From NCBI GenBank assembly GCA_025350105.1, contig JANXYJ010000014.1, positions 1-64,000 on the forward strand: 64,000 bases of DNA, given 5' to 3'. Under the pieces are notes generated by a model. The model did no database searches, was not told the origin of the DNA, and saw only the letters and a list, made by a program, of their open reading frames with translations. A program made the translations under genes and the position numbers. Below are positions 51,320 through 60,800 of this stretch, in pieces. The stretch's first letter is position 1. Each line of letters begins with the position of its first letter. The DNA is from Terriglobia bacterium. GTDB lineage: Bacteria > Acidobacteriota > Terriglobia > Bryobacterales > Bryobacteraceae.

Positions 51320-52714
51320 TTACCCTTCTGGCTCCTCAGGCAAATCTTCTGCGCGATTCTCAAAGCGTGTGAACGATCCAATAAACCGCAGCGGCACGGT
51401 ACCAATTGGCCCGTTACGCTGCTTGGCAATGATCAAATCTGCCAGCCCTTTTATATCCTCACGGTCGCGCTTGTACACTTCTTCGCGAAAGATGAACGCT
51501 ACCAGATCCGCGTCCTGCTCAATCGACCCGGAATCGCGCAGGTCGCTCAACTGCGGCTTGTGATCCCCTACGCGAGTCTCCGCCGCGCGGCTTAACTGCG
51601 ATAGCACCAGAAACGGAACATCCAGATCCTTGGCCATCAACTTCAGCCCGCGCGAAATCGCGCTCACTTCCTGGTTGCGGTTTTCCGAGCGGCCGCGGCT
51701 GCTCATCAATTGCAAATAGTCGATCACCACCAGGCTCAGTCCGTGTTCGGCTTTCATGCGGCGCAGCTTGGCGTGAACATCCATCAGATTGACGCCCGCC
51801 GTGTCGTCCAGGAAAAGCGGCGATTCCGTCAAATCGTTTAGCGCGAACTGCAGCTTGCGACGTTCATCTGCGTTCAAAAACCCTGCCCGGTATTTGTGTT
51901 GGTCCACTCGTGCGGCGGAGCACAGTAGACGCGTCAACAAACTGGCCGACGACATTTCCAGCGAAAACACCGCCACTGGCTTGCGCATCTGCGGGTGGGT
52001 GGCCACGTGCTGCGCAATGTTCATCGCCAACGCGGTCTTTCCCATGGATGGCCGCGCGGCCAGAATGATCAATTCGCCGCCATGCATTCCGCCGGTCATT
52101 TCGTCAAACTTAGTGAAGCCCGTGCTCAACCCGCTGACGCGCTGGCTAGGATCCAGAAACGCGCTAATTCCACCAGGAAATTTCTCGATAACCGTCGACG
52201 GGCTCTCCAGCTTTTCGCCCGCCCGCGCTTCGCCCAGTTTCAGCAGCGTCTCTTCGGCGCCAGCCAGAATTTCGTCGGGCTCTTCCTCGCCGATGAAGCA
52301 TCGATCAATGATTTTTTGCGCGCTGAAAATCAGCTTGCGCAGCGTGGCCTTGTCCTTGACAATGCGAATGTAGCTATCGAGATTCGAAAGCGCCGGCAGA
52401 CCTTCGTCCAGCGATACCAGATACGTAAACCCATCAACGGATTCCAACTGACCCTGCTTCATCAGCTCATTGGCCAGGGTCACGCGGTCCAGCTTCTCGC
52501 CGCGATCGTACAGGTCCTTCATCCGCGCAAAAATGCGGCGATGCTTCTCCAGACTGAAGTCTTCCGGCTCCACCGCGCCGGCAACTTGAAAATAGGTGTC
52601 TTGATTGAGAAGGATGGACCCGAGCACGAAGCGCTCGGCATCCAGATTGGCGGGAAGGCCTTTTTCAAAGGCAAGGTCCATGGTGGGCATAGCAGCTCCG
52701 ACGGGTTCCACCAA
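51320..52714 (-). CDS. dnaB: Replicative DNA helicase DnaB
   Basis: LPANLDAERFVLGSILLNQD; LIILAARPSMGKTALAMNIAQHVA; SDLRDSGSIEQDADLVAFIFRE. Confidence 0.97.
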   Translation of the reverse strand: MVEPVGAAMPTMDLAFEKGLPANLDAERFVLGSILLNQDTYFQVAGAVEPEDFSLEKHRRIFARMKDLYDRGEKLDRVTLANELMKQGQLESVDGFTYLVSLDEGLPALSNLDSYIRIVKDKATLRKLIFSAQKIIDRCFIGEEEPDEILAGAEETLLKLGEARAGEKLESPSTVIEKFPGGISAFLDPSQRVSGLSTGFTKFDEMTGGMHGGELIILAARPSMGKTALAMNIAQHVATHPQMRKPVAVFSLEMSSASLLTRLLCSAARVDQHKYRAGFLNADERRKLQFALNDLTESPLFLDDTAGVNLMDVHAKLRRMKAEHGLSLVVIDYLQLMSSRGRSENRNQEVSAISRGLKLMAKDLDVPFLVLSQLSRAAETRVGDHKPQLSDLRDSGSIEQDADLVAFIFREEVYKRDREDIKGLADLIIAKQRNGPIGTVPLRFIGSFTRFENRAEDLPEEPEG

Positions 52715-52882
52715 ATTTGGGAAACCAAATTTGTCTTAACCTAAGCATACGGAAAATCACCCTGCGAAACTACGGTGATTTTGCCCGTTTGCTTGGACCG
52801 GTTTACGCTCAGAAAAAAGCGTGGATCTCTTGTGGAAATTCACGCTCCGGTAAACCGTTTGTAAAGACCCGCTTGTAAGCGG

Positions 52883-53608
52883 CTATTTCTTGGTATCGGC
52901 GGCCGCCGGCGCGTCCGCCGGCATAATCGACGCCGAGATGATGCGATCCAGGTTGGGGAAAGAACGATCAAGATACGGCTTACCCTGTGCGGTGATGCGG
53001 CCTTGATCCGGTGATTCACCATATCCAGCGAAAAATTTGTCCACCAGATCCATTCCTTCAAGCACGGTGCCGAAGGGAGCGAAACCCTGCCCATCCAACG
53101 ACGCGTTATCGCTATAATTGATGAAAATTTGCGTCGTGCGTGTGTTGGGTCCGGCAGTGGCAAAGGTCAACGTGCCGCGTTTGTTGGATTCGAGGACGCG
53201 ATCGTCTGGAATGCGAGCGTTCTCCCAAACGGCCGTTACTTCAGGCCGGGCACTGATCCCGAACTGAGCTACAAAGCGCGGAACAATGCGGAAAAATGCG
53301 GCGTTCGTATAGAAACCGTACTTCACTAAATTGTAAAATCGATCCGAACCGAGTGGAGCCCAACCCCGATTGACCTGAATAATCACATCGCCCTTCGTGG
53401 TGGTCAACTTCACCTTATAAGTATCAGGCGCCTTGTCTTTCAGCGTGCCGGGGTTCAGCAAACTCTTCGCCGTTGGAGCAGCTTTCGGTGCAGCCTTTGT
53501 TGGCGCAGGCGTGGGAGCCTTCTTCGAAGCAGGGGTCTGGGCCAGCGCGATTCCACACGCCAGCAGCGTCAGGGTCAAAATCTTTTTCATAAGGATCTGG
53601 ACCATCAT
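52883..53608 (-). CDS. Cyclophilin-type peptidyl-prolyl cis-trans isomerase, secreted
   Basis: Signal peptide (possibly from MKKIL at 53590); YKVKLTTTKGDVIIQVNRGWAPLGSDRFYNLVKYGFYTNAAFFRIVP; SLDGQGFAPFGTVLEGMDLVDKF. Confidence 0.92.
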   Translation of the reverse strand: MMVQILMKKILTLTLLACGIALAQTPASKKAPTPAPTKAAPKAAPTAKSLLNPGTLKDKAPDTYKVKLTTTKGDVIIQVNRGWAPLGSDRFYNLVKYGFYTNAAFFRIVPRFVAQFGISARPEVTAVWENARIPDDRVLESNKRGTLTFATAGPNTRTTQIFINYSDNASLDGQGFAPFGTVLEGMDLVDKFFAGYGESPDQGRITAQGKPYLDRSFPNLDRIISASIMPADAPAAADTKK

Positions 53609-54780
53609 AACAAAACCAGTTTCTCTTGACTTTCGCCCGTCACCCGTGCGCCGTCCTCAGACACGAAGACGTCCACTTCGCAGCGAATGCCAAACTCCGG
53701 CAGGTAAACCCCGGGCTCCACCGAAAAACAGGTCCAGGGAATCACTTTGCGCTCGTCATGGGTTTCCAGATAGTCCATGTTGGCACCGGTGCCGTGCACT
53801 TCTTCGCCAATGGAGTGACCGGTGCGGTGATAGAAATAATCGGCGAGTCCGTGCCCGGTGATGTGCCCGCGCGCGGCGTCATCCACTTGATAGCCGCGCA
53901 AGTCCTGCCTGTTCCTCACGCCGTCGATCACGCGCTGCACGGCCAGGTTGCGCGCATCCCGCACAATCTCAAAAACGTTTTGATATCTGTCCGGCGGCGC
54001 TTGCCCGCAATAGCCCACCCAGCAAATGTCGTAATAAACACTATTGGGCCGATTCAACTTAGCCCATAGATCGATCAAAACGGTATCGCCGATTTTGATC
54101 TCCGCGCATTGATCTTTTGAAGGCTCGTAGTGGGGATTGGACGCGTTCGCGTTCACCGCACAATCCGGCCCATGATCTGCAATTAAACCCTCTGCCGCGA
54201 ATCGACTGCGTATGAATTCACAAACAGCAAACTCAGTAATGCGTTCCTTGATTCGCAGTCGCTCGCTGATTTGCGAAAACGCCTGCCGCCGCACTTCGTC
54301 CACTTTGCGCGCCGCCTCCAAATGCATGTCCAATTGCTCCGGCGACCAGCGCGATTCAAACGTCTGAACCAGATCGGCCGACGTCGAAACCTCAAGGCCC
54401 AAACTGCGAATTAGCTCAAGGGTTCCACCATCCACCAGCGACACGTACGGCACAGAACAATTTTGCGAATACTGCATTGCGATGCGCCGCGCACTCCCGA
54501 CGATCAGCCGCAAACCGTCCACCAGCGAACTCCAACTGGTGTAGGTCTTTCGCGCGCCTGGCAAGTCGGCAAGGGTGTGTTCTTCGATTTTGTGGACCAA
54601 TCCGTAGGGCTCGCCCGTCGCTGGTACGAAGTAGAACCACCGGCGCGTCACGGGCGAACCGGGAGTAAATTGCAATACGCGATAGCCCAAAGGGTCCCGC
54701 CGATGATGATCGAAAAACAGCCAACCGTCCAACCCGGCCTCGCGCAGAGCAGCTTGAATGGAATGAATTCTGGAGTTCAC
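53605..54780 (-). CDS. M24 family metallopeptidase (Xaa-Pro peptidase-like)
   Basis: GDTVLIDLWAKLNRPNSVYYDICWVG; ITGHGLADYFYHRTGHSIGEEVHGTGANMD; SVEPGVYLPEFGIRCEVDVFV. Confidence 0.92.
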   Translation of the reverse strand: MNSRIHSIQAALREAGLDGWLFFDHHRRDPLGYRVLQFTPGSPVTRRWFYFVPATGEPYGLVHKIEEHTLADLPGARKTYTSWSSLVDGLRLIVGSARRIAMQYSQNCSVPYVSLVDGGTLELIRSLGLEVSTSADLVQTFESRWSPEQLDMHLEAARKVDEVRRQAFSQISERLRIKERITEFAVCEFIRSRFAAEGLIADHGPDCAVNANASNPHYEPSKDQCAEIKIGDTVLIDLWAKLNRPNSVYYDICWVGYCGQAPPDRYQNVFEIVRDARNLAVQRVIDGVRNRQDLRGYQVDDAARGHITGHGLADYFYHRTGHSIGEEVHGTGANMDYLETHDERKVIPWTCFSVEPGVYLPEFGIRCEVDVFVSEDGARVTGESQEKLVLL

Positions 54781-54828
54781 TCCGTCAGCTTAGCGTTTTT
54801 AGCGCGCCGCAATCCAACAACCCCAAAA

Positions 54829-57816
54829 TCAGTTGCCAACCCGAATCACCCGGCGAGGCAAACGATTCAACGGCGCGCCGTAGCCAATCAAACAAAACTG
54901 GTCCAGCGCAAACAGAACCACGCTTTCCAGACCATTACCTAGCGCGTATTGCGCCTCCTTGAGCCAAGCCGCGTAGGAATCGCCAATACCCACCAGATGG
55001 CTTCGTTGACTGGCCGAAAAGGCCAAACTGGATCCCGAAGATGCCATGCCGTATAGGATGGTCTGAATGCTTTGATCCAGATTCTTGCCGAACGTAAAAC
55101 CGAAAGCTTCCGTCTTCAGGTTCGTGAGTTTCGCCGGTGTCCAATCGGAAGCTGGATAGTTGATCAATTTGTTAAACGCCGTTTGATTGACGTCGGTCGG
55201 ATACAGAACTTCAAACCTGCAATTGGGGTACGTCGCGCGCACATGGCTGATCACCGCTGACGTAAAATTGCCAATCACTTTTGGCAGATACGCAACCTCA
55301 TCCGGAACCGTTGCCGGGTCCACCGTATTCGTCGTGATGGTGGCCATCGTATGCCCGAATTGGGCTTGAAACTGGCTCTGGTTCTGCGCATCGTAAAACG
55401 GCATCCCGGAAAAAGTAACGCCCAACCCATCATTCGGAAAGTACCACCACTGCACTTCGCCAAACTGAAGAAACGGAACCAGCCCAGCCGCCACCTGCAA
55501 ATCCGCCATTCCTAAATAGACATCCTGCCAATACGCCAGACTCACCGGCGAAAAATTGGTTTGCAGCGAGGGCGTCGGTAACAGAATCGGATCGCCCGCC
55601 GGACCTACCTGCGCAATCCCAACCGCCGCCGATGGATCTCCGTTTCCCAACTCCATACTGAACGCCGCAGCCACGTCAATACCGTAATTCTGCAACGCGA
55701 TGTAGTACGCCGTGCTCCAATCGCGCGCCGCACGGTTCATGCGCGGAGACACCGTCAGGTCCGTGCGCCAGTCACCATCCACCCCTCCGGTGAATGCAGC
55801 GCCAGAAGCTGTCACGGTAAACCCGGCGCTCGTCGTCGACGCGGCAATCGTGTTCGAATTGCCGGCAGTTCCCATCACGCGGGAATGAATCGTCAGTACT
55901 CCACCGGCAGCTTCCGCCCAAAATCCTGTATAGCCGCGGCCTAATTCCAGCGCGTATACGGCCGCTATCCTGCTCGCCGTATCACCAACATGAATTAGCT
56001 TGGTCAATGCCGTTCCCGCAACCGTCACCGTCACTGAAAAGTTGGGCTGCGGGTTGCCCGTGAAGGTAACGGTTGCCGATGCGTATTGATGCCCCGTGCG
56101 AACCAACTCGTAAAACCACAACGCACCCGTATAGTGATTCGCCCTTCCAGTGAAGCCCAGACTCTGCAGGAACCACGCCGTGCGTTCCGGTGCAATGGAA
56201 ATCGAATGCAACGTATCCCAATCCGTCGCAAGCGTCGCCCTGGACGTTGCCGCAACCGTCGGCAACGTCGACGATGGAACGGCCAATTCCACAAAATCGA
56301 AATAGAAATCGCCAACGTTGGTGCTGGTCACCGTGACGGTGTGGTTCCCCACGCCATACTGCCCTAAAGGCCAACGAACCAGCGCATCTTCTCCGGAAAC
56401 CAACAAGTTCAATGTGCCGGCGGCAATCCCATCCACGGTAAACGCAACGGTCGCTCCGTTGCCGGTGAAGCGCGTCCCCACGTACAGCGTATGAGAATGC
56501 AGCGTGGTGTACCCGCATGTCACGAAATTCCCACTCATCGTCGAATGGTGAATCGTGCCTCCGGAATAGTTTCCTCGGACTTCAGACCACACCGCGTAGA
56601 CACTAACGCCTGCGGCATGCGCCGCCGCGACACTGCCGTTCATGGCGCGGGTAACGGTGAACACCGTACCTCCGCCCGCCACGCTGGTAACGATCATCAA
56701 TTCGTTGTCGATCTTCAGCAGGTCGCTCACCTGCGCCGTGCTCGGTGTGGATAGATGAATGGTGGTATCGGCAATCGCCACGCCACTGGCCAGCACCGGA
56801 GCGCTTGCCGCTACCAATGCATCGTGATACCCGACGCCCGGGGCGTTGTTTTCGATCCGCTGGCTTCCCGGACTGGCAACACTATAGACGCGATTGCTTC
56901 CCGTCACGGTCCAATTCGAAACCACCACCTGAAATTCCGTACGCACGAAGGCCGCCGCCTGCAAATCCGCGGCATAGGTCCAGCGCAACTTCCGGATGTT
57001 CGTTGTTGGGATGCTGTGCAGCGTTCCGTTGAGATCCGGAGTCAAGGTACCCTGCAACGAACTGAAGTCCAGGGAAACGCTCCATTGGGTTGGCGACGCC
57101 CCTCCGCTCAGCGTTCGTTCGACCGCATCCCAAGTTTCCGCGCCGGTCGAGTACGAATAGACGCCAACTCGATTTCCATTCACGCCCGTGGTGCTCGCCG
57201 CAAGCGTAGCGCCAGCGGTGTAATAGACCCGAACGGTTGCCCCGCTCGAGGTCGCCCGCAGAACCGTTGAAAAAGTATTGATGATGTCCCGGATCGCGGC
57301 CGCCGTCGTAGTCAGTGTGTCCACACCCAACACTTGATAGGTGTAGTGCTCCGTCAGCGTCGCCAGGCCCACATAGTCGCCGCTGGCCAGTGTGCCCGAC
57401 AAAGTGAAATCCGCAAAAGCGTTTTGATAAGCGCCTGCAACGGAGGTGGCGTGCAGCTTCAACGGCACCCAATAGATCGTCTCACTGCCGCCGGTTGGTG
57501 TGGCCCACACGCGCAGGCTGGGCCAATCCACGGTGGCGAACAGATCCGAATCGAGCGTGATGCAATTCGTACGGGTCTCTTTATATGTCAAGACCAGCCC
57601 GCTCAAGTCTCCGTCTGGCAAGTTTCTGAACGAAGGGTGTTCGTAAACGTTGTCGCGATTCCACTCCACCACGGCCCAATCGAACTGTTGCCGCCAACTT
57701 CCCGACAATGTGAACCCGTTCGCACTCGCGCTACTGAACGCCGCAATCGCAGAGGGCTGAAAATAGAAGCACTGCAAGTCTCGGTCGGGGCTTAATTTCT
57801 GAATGGATGACGGCAT
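54829..57816 (-). CDS. Large tail-associated protein, distal tail/fibre candidate (995 aa)
   Basis: Last gene of the tail-like operon; shares a module with the upstream tail protein; C-terminal half looks like a globular TIM-barrel/glycosidase-like domain (inference). Confidence 0.6.
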   Translation of the reverse strand: MPSSIQKLSPDRDLQCFYFQPSAIAAFSSASANGFTLSGSWRQQFDWAVVEWNRDNVYEHPSFRNLPDGDLSGLVLTYKETRTNCITLDSDLFATVDWPSLRVWATPTGGSETIYWVPLKLHATSVAGAYQNAFADFTLSGTLASGDYVGLATLTEHYTYQVLGVDTLTTTAAAIRDIINTFSTVLRATSSGATVRVYYTAGATLAASTTGVNGNRVGVYSYSTGAETWDAVERTLSGGASPTQWSVSLDFSSLQGTLTPDLNGTLHSIPTTNIRKLRWTYAADLQAAAFVRTEFQVVVSNWTVTGSNRVYSVASPGSQRIENNAPGVGYHDALVAASAPVLASGVAIADTTIHLSTPSTAQVSDLLKIDNELMIVTSVAGGGTVFTVTRAMNGSVAAAHAAGVSVYAVWSEVRGNYSGGTIHHSTMSGNFVTCGYTTLHSHTLYVGTRFTGNGATVAFTVDGIAAGTLNLLVSGEDALVRWPLGQYGVGNHTVTVTSTNVGDFYFDFVELAVPSSTLPTVAATSRATLATDWDTLHSISIAPERTAWFLQSLGFTGRANHYTGALWFYELVRTGHQYASATVTFTGNPQPNFSVTVTVAGTALTKLIHVGDTASRIAAVYALELGRGYTGFWAEAAGGVLTIHSRVMGTAGNSNTIAASTTSAGFTVTASGAAFTGGVDGDWRTDLTVSPRMNRAARDWSTAYYIALQNYGIDVAAAFSMELGNGDPSAAVGIAQVGPAGDPILLPTPSLQTNFSPVSLAYWQDVYLGMADLQVAAGLVPFLQFGEVQWWYFPNDGLGVTFSGMPFYDAQNQSQFQAQFGHTMATITTNTVDPATVPDEVAYLPKVIGNFTSAVISHVRATYPNCRFEVLYPTDVNQTAFNKLINYPASDWTPAKLTNLKTEAFGFTFGKNLDQSIQTILYGMASSGSSLAFSASQRSHLVGIGDSYAAWLKEAQYALGNGLESVVLFALDQFCLIGYGAPLNRLPRRVIRVGN

Positions 57817-57831
57817 TGTTTTGGCCCTCGC

Positions 57832-60800
57832 CTACAGCCTGATGGTCACCGTGAGGTCGCTTCCAGGCAACGTGTTGGCTGCGCCGGGCACCGAAGTGAT
57901 GTCTAAATTAAGTTGCGCATTTGAAACCAGCGGCGGTAATCCGAAGCCATTCACGATGTTCGAAACCGTAGCTCCATCTGGGATGGTCAACGTGCAGTAG
58001 GTAGTTGCATTCTGCCTCACCGTGAGTTGAATCGATCCGCCGGCAGGCGCTTGGCCGACTGTCGCGAAGATATCGCGGGCGGCATACGTTTTTTCGATGA
58101 TGAATGGCGGCGTTGCGTTGGTTTGGATGGCCAGATATCCATCTACCTGCAACGAAATCTGCCCGCCCGCAAGCGTGCGCAGACCGTTGTCAAGCGTTGA
58201 TCCAAAAGACAGGTGGCGCACCAAACTGTTGCCGATGGAGTTTGTGACATAGAATTCCGCGGCGCCAATGCGCACATCCGGAAGATAGATGGAGTGCAGA
58301 TACCCGCCACTCGCTGGTGTTCCGAAGAACTTCGGGATGAAGGAAACGGACGTACTGGTCGGCTGCATCCGATAAACGCTGGCCCCAGCAGAGTGAATTG
58401 TGGCTGTGCTGTTGTGCACCGCCCTGGCCACATTCAATGTGGTCCCGCCGCTTTGCACACCCGTTACCATCAGCATCTCACCATCGATTTGCAAGGAATC
58501 GTTTACCGCCGCCAACGTTGTCGCGGACAGTGTGATCGTCGAATCCGCAACGGCCACGCCGCCGGCCAGCACCGGTGGCGCGGGATTCAACTCGCTCCAG
58601 GAATAGATGGTCAACGTTCCCGCGCTAATCGTATTCGTGTTGGTCAAGCTGGGAAACGAAATCCCCAATAGATCCACGCTTCCCTGCCCGGCCAAACCCA
58701 AACCAAACAGCGGCAGCGGTGCCACGTCATAGTCGACGCTGATGACACCACCGCTACCAATCTGCCAATCGGTCAAGGGATTCAGTCCGGCTGGGCTCTC
58801 CTGATCCTTGGCATTGGCCGACCGTGCTGATATCTGCACCGTTTGCCCGCCCCAATTTGGCACTTGAATTTGCACGGGGCTACTGGTGCCCACAGCACCA
58901 AAATTCCAGCCAGAATCGGCGACAACAAACAAGCTGGTTGCATCCGGTGTCGTGGTCCACGCGGGAGTAATCGTCAAGACCGTTCCCGTGTTTGCGGTGG
59001 TGGTCCGCTCTTGCCCAGCGCCAGTGCCGCGGGAAATTCGCGCCACGGCCCCAGCAAAAGTATTCGGAGTCATTCCCAATGTGCTGTTGCCAATCGTCGT
59101 GGACGTGAAGATGTCCGCGCCCACTTCCGGCTGCAACTCGCGCCGCCAGTAGATATTCGCGTGGTCATAGTTGCCGTCCGGCGGGCCCACCAGTTGTGCG
59201 GTCGAACCCGCATCGACGAACGTCGCGGCAAGAGCGTGATTCGAAGCAATGCGCAACAGTTCAGAAGGGTTTGTTCCTCGGTAGACGTTGAAACTGGTCG
59301 TACCGGGCGAAAACGTCAGGCCCAAAAGCGTCACTTGATTTGTGCTAGTCCCTGACGGAATCGAGGCCCGAACCACAAAGGACAAGCCGCTCTCGCCACC
59401 GCTCGCGTCTACCGCCGTCACGGCGTAGTACAAGTTTTGATTTCCCGCGATCGTTCCGCCCGTCGGCGCCAGCGTTGGGCTCAAACTCAACAACGGAATC
59501 GCTGCGCTTGTGCTCGACGGTTTCGTCGGGGTAATGAAGCTGACATTCAGCGCCACCGCACTGCCGGTCGCGCCTTGAATCACGCTCTCCGTGATTCCAA
59601 ACTGATCGATTCCGTGCGCATCCAGAACGCTGCCAATCAACGGCCTTGGGATGGTCGCGTCAGAGTTGCCGCCAGGCTGCCCGCCCGTCACATCGGACCC
59701 ACTCAATCCGTACCACGCATCATCGTGCCATTGCGCCGTCACTTGAACGGTTAGATAGTTTTTCGCCGGCACCAACCTCACCACTCGAAACGGTTGCCTA
59801 CTCAGCCCTTCTTTACCATAAGTGACCGTGATCAAATCGCCCGGCGCCAAGCCAACACCCCGCACACTGGTCTCGAATTCGACGAAGGTGTAACCCACCA
59901 ATGTCTTCGCCAGTTGCAATCGCAGCACCCGCGCTGCCTGATCGAAGTTCGCGACACCAACCGCCGGAAATGCCGCAGTCACTTCTCTACTGGTCAACGT
60001 CGAATCCGTAGCATCCACCAGCGACAAACTGTCCTGTTGGTATTGATTAAACTCGTCCTGAAATTCAACCGTAAGCCGGTTTGGCGTATCGGCGCCGCTG
60101 CGCGCCCACAAGCGCAGCGTCGGCTCGCCGCTCGACCTCCGTGCGATACCGCCCGTTGCTGCTGTGTCGCCAAATTCGTACGCCGGCCAACCACCGTTCA
60201 AGGTCTGTGTCCCGTTTCCGCCCGCAGCCTGCGTCGGTTGCTGCAAGGCAAACGTATTTTCCGCATCCAGCCGCAACAAACCAGTGCGGCCGTAACGGAG
60301 TAACAACATAGAACCATTGCGAATGCCCTTTACAACCTCAGCCGCGCTCCGCCGATTCTGAATCACTAGATTGCATTCAAAACGCGGAACCACCACATTG
60401 TTCCCGTACAGGTCCTTGGTCGTGATCGCCGCGCCCAGGTATTGTGCGGCGGCCGCAAAGCTCAGCAGATCCAACTCGCTCTTCAACCAACCACTTCGCC
60501 GCAGCACGTCCAGCAGCACCCAAGCCGGATTGTTCGTGAACGACTCACCCAATGACGCGCCCACGGAATCGAACGCCTCCAACTTGATTCCATTCACCAG
60601 AACGCTGATCTTTGGCAACGAATCACCATTGCTGATTTGATTCGGCAACACCACGCTCAGCATCGCCATATCGCCGTACGGATCGCCCAGCGGATTGCCT
60701 TGGCCATCGGTAAAGTTGTAATCGAACGCGCCGGTTCGCGTTCCTGCGGTAATCAGGTTGTACCATCCAGTGGCCGTCATGTTCACGCCACTTTGCCCCA

